Source: Ruminococcus sp.
Lineage (GTDB): Bacteria; Bacillota; Clostridia; Oscillospirales; Ruminococcaceae
Direction of reading: 5' to 3'
NCBI GenBank assembly: GCA_014799785.1
Contig: JAAVHI010000062.1
Coordinates: forward strand, 1-41,874
Length of the DNA stretch: 41,874 nucleotides
Shown piece after piece: positions 31,012-40,476 of this stretch. The notes below the pieces were generated by a model. That model was not told the origin of the DNA and did no database searches. It worked only from the letters and a program-made list of their open reading frames with translations. Position 1 is the stretch's first letter, and the number at the start of each line of letters is the position of its first letter. The position numbers were made by a program, and so were the translations under genes.

Positions 31012-31041
31012 CTCTCTCCCCGCCAATAGCCGGGGAGAGAG
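31012..31041 (-). terminator. cysK terminator
   Basis: CTCTCTCCCCG and CGGGGAGAGAG pair perfectly; on the minus strand TTTTTTAATTTTTG follows. It also lies at the end of the convergent small membrane protein gene. Confidence 0.85.
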
Positions 31042-31056
31042 CATATTCTGTAAAAA

Positions 31057-31983
31057 TTACGCAAACATGGGAGTTGACAGATACCGCTCGCCCGTGTCGG
31101 GAAGCAGAGCGACAATGGTTTTTCCCTTGTTTTCGGGACGCTTCGCAAGCTGTACCGCGGCCCAGACCGCTGCTCCCGAGGATATTCCCACAAGCACGCC
31201 CTCTGTCCGCGCGATATTTCTTCCTGTTTCAAAAGCGTCCTCGTTTTCAACGGTGATGATCTCGTCGTAAATTTTCGTGTTCAGAGTTTCGGGAACAAAT
31301 CCCGCGCCTATTCCCTGAATTTTGTGAGGACCCGCAGTTCCCTCCGAAAGCACGGGAGAGCCTTTCGGTTCGACCGCAACTACTTTCACATTGGGATTTT
31401 TAGATTTGAGATAAGCTCCGACTCCGCTGATAGTTCCGCCCGTGCCTATGCCGGCAACGAAAATGTCCACCTTGCCGTCGGTATCCTCCCAGATCTCAAC
31501 TCCTGTGGTTTTTTCGTGAACGGCGGGATTTGCGGGGTTAGTGAACTGAGATGGGATAAAGCTGTCCGGAATGGATTCCGCAAGCTCCTGCGCCTTTGCG
31601 ATCGCGCCCTTCATTCCCTTTGCGCCCTCGGTAAGGACGAGCTCCGCGCCGTATGCTTTCATAAGATTTCTGCGCTCGACACTCATGGTCTCGGGCATTG
31701 CAATGATAAGACGGTATCCTCTTGCCGCCGCAACCGAAGCAAGACCTATACCAGTGTTTCCGCTGGTGGGCTCGATAATAACGCTTCCCTGCTTCAGCAG
31801 ACCCTTTTCCTCCGCGTCGTCGATCATTGCCTTGGCGATCCTGTCCTTTACCGAGCCTGCGGGATTAAAATATTCCAGCTTTGCAAGGACTGCCGCTTCA
31901 AGACCGTTTGCCTTTTCGGTGTTTTCAAGCTCCAGAAGTGGAGTATGACCGATCAGATCGGTAACTTTCTTTTTAATGTTCAT
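31057..31983 (-). CDS. cysK: Cysteine synthase A (O-acetylserine sulfhydrylase)
   Basis: A PLP enzyme that makes cysteine from O-acetylserine and sulfide. The 308 residues are standard. Lys46 in NPAGSVKDR binds PLP, SGNTG (residues 74-78) is the asparagine/substrate loop, GTGGTISG holds the phosphate-binding glycines and the C-terminus [12 protein letters not shown] is typical. Start ATG 31983 follows AAAGGAG. A strong promoter (32042-32070) with a 50-base leader drives it alone; I saw no cysteine T-box or S-box. Confidence 0.95.
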   Translation of the reverse strand: MNIKKKVTDLIGHTPLLELENTEKANGLEAAVLAKLEYFNPAGSVKDRIAKAMIDDAEEKGLLKQGSVIIEPTSGNTGIGLASVAAARGYRLIIAMPETMSVERRNLMKAYGAELVLTEGAKGMKGAIAKAQELAESIPDSFIPSQFTNPANPAVHEKTTGVEIWEDTDGKVDIFVAGIGTGGTISGVGAYLKSKNPNVKVVAVEPKGSPVLSEGTAGPHKIQGIGAGFVPETLNTKIYDEIITVENEDAFETGRNIARTEGVLVGISSGAAVWAAVQLAKRPENKGKTIVALLPDTGERYLSTPMFA

Positions 31984-32041
31984 ACTATGATCTCCTTTTT
32001 AAAAAGTAATCTTATAAATCCTATGTATTTGATATGCTTTA

Positions 32042-32070
32042 ATTATAGCAGTTCTTTCCGCAATTGTCAA
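32042..32070 (-). promoter_or_regulatory. cysK promoter
   Basis: Minus strand TTGACA (32070-32065), a 17-base spacer and TATAAT (32047-32042), both consensus. Confidence 0.8.
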
Positions 32071-32179
32071 TAGCTTTTTGGTGATTTGGTACATTCAACA
32101 ACACTTTACAAACAATTATACAGACAATTGTTGTTTTTACACAGAAATCTATCCCGCGTAATTTGAATATGTAAAATGA

Positions 32180-32216
32180 AAAAGTCCTTTGCGGCAGCTT
32201 ACCGCAAAGGACTTTT
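32180..32216 (-). terminator. hydCBA operon terminator
   Basis: AAAAGTCCTTTGCGG and CCGCAAAGGACTTTT form a 15-bp stem with a 7-base loop, 23 bases past the hydA stop, with a T-run on the minus strand. Confidence 0.85.
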
Positions 32217-32238
32217 GTTAATTGCTTAAACCGAGTTA

Positions 32239-33984
32239 TCAAAGACCTCTCTTAACGTAGCTTGTGTGAAGTATCTCATGTGCCTTGTGGCTGCCGGGCT
32301 TCTCAAAGAAGGTATCGTAAACTTCCTTGATAGCGGGATTCTCGTGAGAACGTCTCATTGTGCTTGCAGCGTCCTGATCGTAGAGAGCCTTAGCGCGGAT
32401 AGCACGGATATCCTCAAAGTTGCGTACAGAAGCGGGCTGCTGGGGCTGACCGCCGCCGTTTACACAGCCGCCGGGACATCCCATGATCTCGATAAAGGTG
32501 TAGTCGGCTTCGCCGTTCTTAACCTTGTTAAGGAGAGTTGCAGCGTTTGCTGTACCCGAAGCTACCGCAACCTTAACGTCAAGATCGCCAACCTTGTAGG
32601 AGGCTTCCTTGATTCCCTCAACGCCGCGGACTTCTGTGAAGTCGATGTTGCCTGCCTCTTCGCCTGTGATCATCTTAACGGCTGTACGCAGAGCAGCTTC
32701 CATTACGCCGCCTGTTGCGCCGAAGATAACGCCTGCGCCTGTGCTGATTCCGAGAGGCTCGTCGAACTTCTCGTCCTCAAGCTCGTTGAACTTGATACCG
32801 CATCTCTTGATAAGACGGGCAAGCTCTCTTGTTGTGATGGAGATATCAACGTCGGGAACTCCCGCCGCGCTCTGATCGTCTCTGCCGATCTCGAACTTTT
32901 TAGCTGTACAAGGCATAACCGCAACTACGACCATATCCTTGGGGTCGATGCCCATTTTCTGAGCGTAGTAGGTCTTAGCCGTTGCGCCGAACATCTGCAT
33001 AGGAGACTTGCAGGAAGAAAGGTTCTCCGTCATATCGGGGAAGTAATGCTCGCAGTACTTGATCCATCCGGGTGAGCAGGAAGTGATCATAGGCAGTTTT
33101 CCGCCGTTCTTAACGCGCTCAACAAGCTCGGTAGCCTCTTCCATGATCGTCAGGTCAGCTGCAAAATCTGTATCGAATACCTTTGCAAAGCCTATTCTGC
33201 GGAGAGCCGCAGCCATTTTGCCCTCAACGTTTGTTCCCATGGGATAGCCGAATTCCTCGCCCAGAGCTGCCCTGACCGCGGGAGCTGTCTGAACGATAAC
33301 GAATTTGCTCTCGTCAGCGATAGCGTCAAGAACCTTAGCGGTGTCGTCCTTTTCTGTGATTGCGCCAACGGGACATACAGCGATACACTGACCACAGGAG
33401 ATACAGCTTGTTTCGCCCAGACCAAGCTCAAACGCGGAGCTGATGTGGGTCTTGAAGCCTCTCTCGTTTGCGCCGATAACGCCTACGCCCTGTGTAGCGT
33501 TACATACAGCAACGCAGCGGCGGCAAAGGATACACTTGTTGTTGTCTCTGATCATATGAGCGGCGGAGAAGTCGATCTCGTACTTCATATTCTCGCCGTC
33601 GTACTTGCACTCGTCGTCCACGCCCATGTCGTGAGCCATCTTCTTCAGCTCGCAGTTTTCGCTTCTTACGCAGGAAGTACACTTCTTTTCATGAGTGGAA
33701 AGAATGAGCTGCAAGGTCTTCTTTCTGGACTCCAGAACCTTGGGAGTATTTGTGAAGATCTGCATACCCTCGGTGATGGGGTAAACGCAGGAAGCCACAA
33801 GACGCTTGCCTCTGCCCTCGTCGGCTTCAACAACGCAGATACGGCACGCGCCGATCTCGTTTATATCTTTAAGGTAACAAAGCGTAGGAATATCAACGTT
33901 CGCCATACGCGCAGCCTGAAGGATAGTTGTACCCTTGGGCGCGGTAACGTCAACGCCGTTGACTTTAACATTAATCATATCCAT
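32239..33984 (-). CDS. hydA: [FeFe] hydrogenase catalytic subunit (HydA, bifurcating type)
   Basis: A 581-residue subunit that makes or splits H2. Order: N-terminal [2Fe-2S] domain (Cys36, 47, 50, 66), His-Cys [4Fe-4S] motif (His98, Cys102, 105, 111), two [4Fe-4S] ferredoxin clusters (about 151-205), then the H-cluster domain. H-cluster motifs are TSCSPGW (Cys303), MPCTAKKFE (Cys359) and EIMGCPGGC (Cys503, 507). The Cys after the first ligand in many hydrogenases (TSCCPGW) is Ser304 here. With HydB and HydC it should oxidise NADH and reduced ferredoxin together to form H2, as in R. albus and Thermotoga. Start ATG 33984 follows AAGGAGG. It is last in hydC-hydB-hydA. Confidence 0.95.
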   Translation of the reverse strand: MDMINVKVNGVDVTAPKGTTILQAARMANVDIPTLCYLKDINEIGACRICVVEADEGRGKRLVASCVYPITEGMQIFTNTPKVLESRKKTLQLILSTHEKKCTSCVRSENCELKKMAHDMGVDDECKYDGENMKYEIDFSAAHMIRDNNKCILCRRCVAVCNATQGVGVIGANERGFKTHISSAFELGLGETSCISCGQCIAVCPVGAITEKDDTAKVLDAIADESKFVIVQTAPAVRAALGEEFGYPMGTNVEGKMAAALRRIGFAKVFDTDFAADLTIMEEATELVERVKNGGKLPMITSCSPGWIKYCEHYFPDMTENLSSCKSPMQMFGATAKTYYAQKMGIDPKDMVVVAVMPCTAKKFEIGRDDQSAAGVPDVDISITTRELARLIKRCGIKFNELEDEKFDEPLGISTGAGVIFGATGGVMEAALRTAVKMITGEEAGNIDFTEVRGVEGIKEASYKVGDLDVKVAVASGTANAATLLNKVKNGEADYTFIEIMGCPGGCVNGGGQPQQPASVRNFEDIRAIRAKALYDQDAASTMRRSHENPAIKEVYDTFFEKPGSHKAHEILHTSYVKRGL

Positions 33985-34012
33985 TTCTTAAAATCCTCCT
34001 TATCTGATTGGC

Positions 34013-35887
34013 TTACTTCTTGGAGATAGCGCCGAACTTACATTTTTCGATGCACGCGCCGCACTTCAGGCACTTATCCTTGTTGATAACGTGAGGAGTT
34101 TTAACCGAGCCTTCGATAGCTCCGCCGGGACATACTCTTGCACAGGCGGTACAGCCCTTACACTTGTCGGGATCGATCTCAAAGCTGAGAAGCTTTTTGC
34201 AGACTCCCGCGGGACATCTCTTGTCCTGAACGTGAGCGATATATTCGTCGCGGAAGAATTTCAGCGTTGAAAGAACGGGGTTAGGAGCAGTCTGACCCAG
34301 ACCGCAGAGGGAGTTCGCCTTGATGTAGTAGCAAAGCTCTTCCATCTTGTCGATATCCTCCATAGTGCCCTGACCCTTTGTGATCTTGTCAAGGATTTCA
34401 AGAAGTCTCTTAGTACCTACGCGGCAGGGAGTACACTTTCCGCAGGACTCGTCAACGGTAAATTCAAGGAAGAACTTGGCGATATCAACCATACAGTTGT
34501 CCTCGTCCATAACAATAAGTCCGCCCGAACCCATCATAGAGCCGATAGCGATAAGGTTATCGTAGTCGATAGGAACGTCGAAATGCTCTGCGGGGATACA
34601 TCCGCCGGAAGGTCCGCCTGTCTGAGCGGCCTTGAACTTCTTGCCGTTGGGTATGCCACCGCCGATCTCCTCAACAACCTCGCGGAGAGTTGTTCCCATA
34701 GGAACTTCAACCAGACCTGTGTTGTTGATCTTGCCGCCGAGAGCGAATACCTTTGTACCCTTGGACTTTTCGGTACCCATTGAAGCAAACCACTCTGCGC
34801 CGTTGAGAATAATTCTCGGAACGTTAGCATAGGTCTCAACATTGTTGAGGATTGTGGGCTTGCCGTACAGACCCTTTTCAGCAGGGAACGGAGGACGGGG
34901 ACGAGGCTCGCCGCGGTTGCCCTCGATAGAGGTCATAAGAGCTGTTTCCTCGCCGCACACGAATGCGCCTGCGCCAAGACGAAGCTCAATGTCGAAATCG
35001 AAGTTTGTTCCGAAAATACCCTTGCCCAGAACGCCGTATTCTCTTGCCTGCTTGATAGCGATCTCAAGACGCTGGATAGCGATGGGGTACTCGGCTCTTA
35101 CATATATGTAGCCCTGATTTGCGCCGATAGCGTAGCCCGCGATAGCCATAGCCTCCAGAACAACGTGGGGGTCGCCCTCCAGAACGGAACGGTCCATGAA
35201 TGCGCCCGGGTCGCCCTCGTCGGCGTTACAGCAAACATACTTCTGATCTGCGTCGGGAACGATGTTTCTTGCCAGCTTCCACTTCATGCCTGTGGGGAAG
35301 CCGCCGCCGCCTCTGCCGCGGAGACCGGAATCCAGAATGGTCTGGATAACCTGCTCGGGAGTCATCTCCTTGATAGCTTTGGCAAGAGCCTGATAGCCGT
35401 CGGTACCGATATATTCGTCGATATTTTCGGGATTGATAACACCGCAGTTTCTGAGAGCAACACGGTGCTGCTTTTTATAGAAATTGGTTTCGTTAAGGGA
35501 CTTGATACCGTTATCGGTAACTGTTTCCTGATAGAGATATTTTGTATCAACGTGACCGCCCGCAAGGTGCTCTCTTACGATCTCGGGGATCTCTTCCTCC
35601 TTGACCATCGAGTAGAACGCGCCCTCGGGGTACACGATCATAATGGGACCCAGCGCACAAAGACCGAAGCAGCCTGTTTTGATAACCTCTACCTTGTCCT
35701 GGATGCCGTTCTTTTCGATCTCTTCGTTGAGCTTTTCAATAATTTTCGCGCTTCCCGACGAGGTACAGCCCGTACCTCCGCAGACCAGGACCTGATATTT
35801 TCCTGCGGCGTCGGAAGATTCTCTGCGGATCTCAACATGATCCTTCATTTTATCTCGGATAGCGTTAAGTTCTTCCAGCGATTTCAT
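34013..35887 (-). CDS. hydB: Hydrogenase subunit HydB (NuoF-like, FMN/NAD-binding)
   Basis: A 624-residue flavoprotein subunit that exchanges electrons with NAD(H). An N-terminal thioredoxin-like [2Fe-2S] domain (Cys36, 41, 73, 77) is fused to the NuoF core. The FMN/NAD site includes GRGGGGFPTG (191-200) and CNADEGDPGAF (220-230). The [4Fe-4S] site uses ESCGKCTPCR (Cys482, 485, 488) and Cys528. A C-terminal 2[4Fe-4S] ferredoxin domain has Cys576, 579, 582, 586 and Cys606, 609, 612, 616. This build is the HydB of trimeric bifurcating hydrogenases. The start ATG 35887 follows AAGGAGG, and hydA begins 28 bases past the stop. Confidence 0.95.
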   Translation of the reverse strand: MKSLEELNAIRDKMKDHVEIRRESSDAAGKYQVLVCGGTGCTSSGSAKIIEKLNEEIEKNGIQDKVEVIKTGCFGLCALGPIMIVYPEGAFYSMVKEEEIPEIVREHLAGGHVDTKYLYQETVTDNGIKSLNETNFYKKQHRVALRNCGVINPENIDEYIGTDGYQALAKAIKEMTPEQVIQTILDSGLRGRGGGGFPTGMKWKLARNIVPDADQKYVCCNADEGDPGAFMDRSVLEGDPHVVLEAMAIAGYAIGANQGYIYVRAEYPIAIQRLEIAIKQAREYGVLGKGIFGTNFDFDIELRLGAGAFVCGEETALMTSIEGNRGEPRPRPPFPAEKGLYGKPTILNNVETYANVPRIILNGAEWFASMGTEKSKGTKVFALGGKINNTGLVEVPMGTTLREVVEEIGGGIPNGKKFKAAQTGGPSGGCIPAEHFDVPIDYDNLIAIGSMMGSGGLIVMDEDNCMVDIAKFFLEFTVDESCGKCTPCRVGTKRLLEILDKITKGQGTMEDIDKMEELCYYIKANSLCGLGQTAPNPVLSTLKFFRDEYIAHVQDKRCPAGVCKKLLSFEIDPDKCKGCTACARVCPGGAIEGSVKTPHVINKDKCLKCGACIEKCKFGAISKK

Positions 35888-35970
35888 TTAGTATTATCCT
35901 CCTTGGTATGTTTTGTTGGCGCTCCGCCGCCCGTGCGATATGCCCGAAGACGGAGAGCTTACGGGTAATA

Positions 35971-36465
35971 TCAGTTGTACTTTGCAAGGATATCGTCGAT
36001 ATCGTCCACGGTAAGTCTGCCGTAAACGTCCTCGTTGACGGTGAGAACGGGAGCAAGACCGCAGGCTCCTATGCAGCGGCAGGCTTCAAGAGAGAACTTG
36101 CCGTCGGGAGTACAGCCTCCGCCCTCTATGCCGAGCTTTTCGATAAGCTTGTTGTAGATATCGCCGCTTCCCTTAACGTAGCAAGCAGTTCCGAGACAGA
36201 CGGAAATCTTGTACTGACCCTTGGGATTAAGAGCGAACTGGGCGTAAAAAGTGACTACCCCGTAGATTTTTTCGAGGGGATAGCCTGTTTCGGCGGCAAT
36301 AATCTTCTGGACCTCGATCGGAAGATAGCCGTAGATCTCCTGCGCCTGCTGAAGAATAGGCATCAGGCAGCCCTTTTCATTTTTGTGGCTGTCGATAACG
36401 GCGCGAAGCTTCTTCTCCTGTTCGGGAGTACCCGCGAAAGGGATGGATGAAATAGTAGAACCCAT
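35971..36465 (-). CDS. hydC: Hydrogenase subunit HydC (NuoE-like [2Fe-2S] protein)
   Basis: A 164-residue NuoE-type subunit with a thioredoxin-like fold holding one [2Fe-2S] cluster: Cys90, Cys95, Cys131 and Cys135 (CLGTAC and CIGACG). An N-terminal helical part (about 15-75) includes LMPILQQAQEIYGYLP, the usual NuoE pattern. It is first in the operon, followed by hydB after 83 bases and hydA. The hydD histidine-kinase-like gene seen in some hyd clusters is not present. Start ATG 36465 follows GAGGAGG. Confidence 0.95.
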   Translation of the reverse strand: MGSTISSIPFAGTPEQEKKLRAVIDSHKNEKGCLMPILQQAQEIYGYLPIEVQKIIAAETGYPLEKIYGVVTFYAQFALNPKGQYKISVCLGTACYVKGSGDIYNKLIEKLGIEGGGCTPDGKFSLEACRCIGACGLAPVLTVNEDVYGRLTVDDIDDILAKYN

Positions 36466-36858
36466 TATAGAACCTCCTCAATAATATGTTGCGTGCCTGT
36501 TTTAGCGAGCCGTTTGCACCGGCCTGTGAGCATAAGCTCAAGGCACCGCAGTCATACATACATTATAGCACACTTTTCGACAAATTGCTACGAAAATATG
36601 TCACAGACGTTAACGCTTTTTCTTGTGCATTTATAACAAAAAGCAAATTTTCCCGAACCAAATTTGTATAATATTGATGTGCCGAAGCGGTAAAAATCGG
36701 AAAAAATGCCAATGTTTTTATATGACGAAATATGGTATCATTAGACTGTGACGGCCGTGCAGTCTGTACGGCATTCCCGCGTGCCGAGCCTGTCCCTTAA
36801 TTATATGCGGGAAATATCCTGTTTTTTACTTACAGCGTAAATTTTCGGAGGTTTTATT
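36466..36858. other. Divergent hyd / flavoprotein intergenic region
   Basis: On the minus strand an extended -10 (TGCTATAAT, TATAAT at 36567-36562) precedes a leader of about 90 bases to hydC. On the plus strand TATAAT at 36667-36672 and TATCAT near 36752 are possible -10 elements for the flavoprotein gene, with weak -35s. I found no clear Rex site and no gene. Confidence 0.45.
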
Positions 36859-37944
36859 ATGTCTGATTTTGATATCGCAATAATCGGCGGAGGCCCTGCG
36901 GGGGCTACCCTTGCGCGGCTTCTGGACGGACGCTTCCGCGTTATACTGATAGACGGGAAAACCGATTCCGCCGAAAGCTTCCGAAAGGTCTGCGGGGGAC
37001 TTCTCTCTCCCGACGCCCAGAAAGCCTTTGCCGAGTTCGACCTTACCCTGCCTAAGGATATTCTGGTAGACCCGCAGATTTTTTCCGTCCGCACCATAGA
37101 CCTGCAAAGCCGCCGCGAAAGGCACTATCAGCGTTTCTACATGAACCTTGACCGCCATAAATTCGACCTTTGGCTGGAAAGTCTCGTCCCCGAAAGCGCG
37201 GAAAGATTTTACGGAAAATGCAGGGAGATATCCCGCAGCGGGGACGGCCCTTACCGCCTTGTCTGCCGCGGAAACGACGGTACGGAGCGTTCCGTCACCG
37301 CGAACATCATTGTCGGCGCGGACGGCGCAGGCTCGGCGGTGAGGCGTTTTCTGTACCCGAAAAAGAAGATACGACGCTACACCGCGATACAGCAGTGGTT
37401 TGCCGAGGAACATTCAAATCCGTTCTACAGCTGCATTTTCGACCCCGTGACAAGCGACTGCTGCTCGTGGTCTATCTCAAAGGATAACCTGTTTATCTTC
37501 GGCGGAGCGTTCGCTCCCAAGGGCTGCCGTGAAAGCTTTGAGAGACAGAAAAAGCGTCTTGCGGAGTACGGCTTCAAATTCGGCGAGCCGCTGAAAACCG
37601 AAGCCTGCATAGTGCTTCGTCCCGAATCGCCGTTCGATATCAGCACGGGCAGAGAGGGCGCTTTCCTTATTGGAGAAGCGGCAGGACTTATCAGTCCCAG
37701 CTCTTTGGAGGGTATAAGCTTTGCAGTAAACAGCGCGAGGATACTTGCGGAAATTCTTAACGGAAGCTCCTCCAACCCGCAGAGAGCCTATGCCGCAAGG
37801 ATACTTCCCATGCGGCTGAAAATAGCGGCAAAGCTTTTAAAGTGTCCGTTCATGTATATGCCGCCGCTCCGCAGAGCAGTTATGGCAAGCGGTATCGGCA
37901 GCATTTCCGTTGCAAAAACGGACGGACCCAAGCACGACCGCTGA
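36859..37944 (+). CDS. Geranylgeranyl-reductase-family FAD oxidoreductase
   Basis: A 361-residue flavoprotein of the PHBH/GGR fold. The FAD dinucleotide motif is IIGGGPAGATLARLL (residues 8-22), a second FAD contact is VGADGAGSAVRR (about 152-163) and GEAAGLISPSSLEGISFA (about 272) is the third, as in geranylgeranyl reductases and FixC-type proteins. There is no ferredoxin domain or membrane segment. The substrate is unknown; in anaerobes such proteins may reduce isoprenoid or other unsaturated chains rather than hydroxylate. Start ATG 36859 follows CGGAGG. It diverges from hydC and ends at the terminator 37986-38016. Confidence 0.85.
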   Translation: MSDFDIAIIGGGPAGATLARLLDGRFRVILIDGKTDSAESFRKVCGGLLSPDAQKAFAEFDLTLPKDILVDPQIFSVRTIDLQSRRERHYQRFYMNLDRHKFDLWLESLVPESAERFYGKCREISRSGDGPYRLVCRGNDGTERSVTANIIVGADGAGSAVRRFLYPKKKIRRYTAIQQWFAEEHSNPFYSCIFDPVTSDCCSWSISKDNLFIFGGAFAPKGCRESFERQKKRLAEYGFKFGEPLKTEACIVLRPESPFDISTGREGAFLIGEAAGLISPSSLEGISFAVNSARILAEILNGSSSNPQRAYAARILPMRLKIAAKLLKCPFMYMPPLRRAVMASGIGSISVAKTDGPKHDR

Positions 37945-37985
37945 TGCCCGAATATTGAGTACACACATACCGTAAAAATAAAAAT

Positions 37986-38016
37986 GGCAGTTTCAGGATA
38001 AGACCCTGAAGCTGCC
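37986..38016. terminator. Bidirectional terminator between flavoprotein and HD-GYP genes
   Basis: GGCAGTTTCAGG pairs with CCTGAAGCTGCC; A-run before and T-run after. It serves both converging genes. Confidence 0.75.
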
Positions 38017-38031
38017 GTTTTGCAATATCTT

Positions 38032-40194
38032 TTATCGGCTTGTCCCGATAGGCTGCAAGGACGCAGCCTCGGTGGTAAGCGCGGTGTTCTTCTTGTCGTA
38101 GGACTTGTAAAAGCAGTTCAGAATACGCTCCGTAACAAGCTCTGCGCTTTCCGTCTGCGGCTCGGTGACTATCACCATGCACTGCACGCTGCTGAAGCGG
38201 AACGTTATCACGGACGGGCTTACGGTAACGTCTATCGCGCTTTGCAGATACTCCATAGCCTCGTCGCGGTCTGCAATGGCAAGCTCCTTGCCGATGGCGG
38301 GAGTTACCGTTATCAGCACAAGCTGTATCTCCTGCTTGTTCTTTTCGTAAATGCCCTTTACAAGCTCGAATATCCTTTCAAATTCGGGAGAGTCCATTTC
38401 GTAGACCGAGCCCTCCGAGCCGCTGCTTTCGATCATCTTTATAAGCTGCTCCAGATCGAGACCGTAAAGGTTCTCGCTTCTTTCCTTTGTCGGTTTCCGG
38501 TACAGATAACAGTTGTCCCGTTTAAGCTGCTTGGTGTAGAACAGAGCCTTGTCCGCCGCGATAAGAAGCGTTGTAAAGCTTCGTCCCACGTCGGACGAAA
38601 GCGCGCCGCCGACGCAGATATAATTATCCCGATATTCTGACACAGCCCGCAGCTTGCCGCCGATCTCGGAGCATATATCCGACATCAGCTTTTCCAGTGC
38701 GCCGCTTTCGGAAATCCCGTTAGCAAAGCAGAGGAAGCCGCTGCCGTTGTAACGCACAACGATAAGCTCATCCCGCGCGGAAAGCGAATCCGAAGCCGCC
38801 TTGATAAATCTGTCTCCCGCCACTATGCCGTAACTTTCGTTTACTCCGAGCAGATTTGTGATATCGACGATAAACAGTCCGCCGTCGCCCTCGGCAAGCT
38901 TTTCGGAGATAAGCTTTTCTCCCGCGCTCATGCTGAGGACTCCGGTAAGGTAATCATGCTCGTTGTCGTAAGCCTTTCCCTTGAAGCCGATAACGCTCTG
39001 AAGCAGCTCTGCGCTGCGCTCCGCCATGCCCTTGCTGTCGCTGACGGGGTTATCGTCGGGATTGATATCGTCCAGCTTTCCCGCCTCTATCATCTTAACG
39101 AAAATTTCCGCAAGCTTCGGGTCGAACTGTGTGCCGCTGCATTTTTTTATTTCCGAAATTACCTTTTCGTTTGTCAGACGCTTGCGGTAAACACGATTGC
39201 TGGTCATAGCGTCATAGGCGTCGGCAATGCCGATTATACGCGCCATTTCGGGTATTTCCTCGCCTTTCAGACCGTTGGGGTACCCGCGTCCGTCATAGCG
39301 TTCGTGGTGGAACTTTGCGCCCTCGTCAAGTCCGTCTATCATATTGTTGCCGCTGAGGATATTTCCGCCGATCTCGGCGTGCTTGCGCATGAGGGCATAT
39401 TCGCTGTCGGTAAGTCTGCCCGGCTTGTTCAGTATTGAGTCGGGTATGCCTATCTTGCCGATATCGTGCAGCAAGCCGATATATTTAACATTTGAAACGC
39501 GCTCCTTGCTGTAGCCCAGCTCCTGAGCAAGGGCGGAGGAGTACTCAGCCACGCGGTAGGAGTGACCCTTTGTGTACTCGTCCTTTGCGTCTATGATATT
39601 TGCAATGGTGGTGATAGTCTGCAATGTAACGCGTTCAAGCTGCTTCTGCTTGTCGTCGATGGATTCGATATATTCGTCGTTCTGTATCACGATCTTATTA
39701 TACAGCACCGACGCGATATATGCAAATATAAAACAGAAAAGTATCATGCCGATCTGTATTTCAACGTCCTTGATATCGTCGGACGTTACCATGCCGATAA
39801 TAAAGAAACGCACCACGCACGCGATATTAGCCGCAAGCGCCACGCTGCCCATGGCGAGCACGAGCTTCGGCGAATGGTACAGAACTATCAGCGAAAGCAT
39901 GGGGATAATGTATCCGTAGGTCATTACGGTGTTCGTGTTCAGCAGCACGAACGTGTACATCAGAAGATATCCCGATACCGCATAAAAGCGCAGCTTGTTG
40001 CTTTCCGGGTATCTGATGAAGTAAATAAGACATACGACAGCGGGTATTATTGTGACCGAAAGGAACATACTCATGTACGTCCAGTCACGGTGTCCTTGGA
40101 CAAGCTCGCCCATATATGTCACCGTAAGCACGACGACTATCGCAAGCCAGCCTATCATCAGGTATCTGTTGATCTTTCTCAATTGCCTGTGCAT
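38032..40194 (-). CDS. Membrane HD-GYP phosphodiesterase with degenerate GGDEF domain
   Basis: A 720-residue signalling protein. Five or six membrane segments (about 12-165) are followed by a short coil (about 175-195) and an HD-GYP domain (about 195-370) with HDIGK (243-247) and HHERYDGRGYP (296-306), the sites expected to bind metal and hydrolyse cyclic di-GMP. A GGDEF-like domain follows (about 412-560), but its signature reads NGSGF (483-487), so it should not make cyclic di-GMP; it may bind GTP. A C-terminal 150-residue part has no fold I recognise. The start ATG 40194 follows AAGGAGGG. Its leader is about 275 bases and carries many hairpins. HD-GYP activity is inferred from motifs. Confidence 0.85.
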   Translation of the reverse strand: MHRQLRKINRYLMIGWLAIVVVLTVTYMGELVQGHRDWTYMSMFLSVTIIPAVVCLIYFIRYPESNKLRFYAVSGYLLMYTFVLLNTNTVMTYGYIIPMLSLIVLYHSPKLVLAMGSVALAANIACVVRFFIIGMVTSDDIKDVEIQIGMILFCFIFAYIASVLYNKIVIQNDEYIESIDDKQKQLERVTLQTITTIANIIDAKDEYTKGHSYRVAEYSSALAQELGYSKERVSNVKYIGLLHDIGKIGIPDSILNKPGRLTDSEYALMRKHAEIGGNILSGNNMIDGLDEGAKFHHERYDGRGYPNGLKGEEIPEMARIIGIADAYDAMTSNRVYRKRLTNEKVISEIKKCSGTQFDPKLAEIFVKMIEAGKLDDINPDDNPVSDSKGMAERSAELLQSVIGFKGKAYDNEHDYLTGVLSMSAGEKLISEKLAEGDGGLFIVDITNLLGVNESYGIVAGDRFIKAASDSLSARDELIVVRYNGSGFLCFANGISESGALEKLMSDICSEIGGKLRAVSEYRDNYICVGGALSSDVGRSFTTLLIAADKALFYTKQLKRDNCYLYRKPTKERSENLYGLDLEQLIKMIESSGSEGSVYEMDSPEFERIFELVKGIYEKNKQEIQLVLITVTPAIGKELAIADRDEAMEYLQSAIDVTVSPSVITFRFSSVQCMVIVTEPQTESAELVTERILNCFYKSYDKKNTALTTEAASLQPIGTSR

Positions 40195-40227
40195 AAAAAG
40201 CCCTCCTTAATATTATACTATTTCTCT

Positions 40228-40406
40228 ATCAAACTGCAGACAAAGTCCGCAGTTTGATTCCGCCGTGCAAAGCACGGCTGTGGCGGCAAAGCCGCCGAGA
40301 AAGCCGTTCAATACTGATCTTGTCAAAATCTTTGATTTTGACAGTCGCCTTTCAGGCGGCATTAAACTATAGACTTTTGTCTATAGTTTAATTAGTGATC
40401 AGTATT
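40228..40406. repeat. Family C repeat cluster in the HD-GYP leader
   Basis: ATCAAACTGCAGAC/GTCCGCAGTTTGAT hairpin (40228-40258), CCGTGC/GCACGG (40263-40277) and GGCGGC/GCCGCC (40282-40296). AATACTGATC (40310-40319) and GATCAGTATT (40397-40406) then enclose TGTCAAAATC/GATTTTGACA, CGCC/GGCG and TTAAACTATAGAC/GTCTATAGTTTAA hairpins. The last block, inverted, matches 3120-3165. Confidence 0.75.
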
Positions 40407-40476
40407 ATCGCAGATCAAATCGGGTTTTCGCAAACGCAGAGTTAATACAGTCAACAAATTACGGACTGTATTGTTA

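Noticed and set aside
40228..40406. A CRISPR-like array
   Set aside because: The hairpins differ from each other, and there are no equal repeats with unique spacers and no cas genes.
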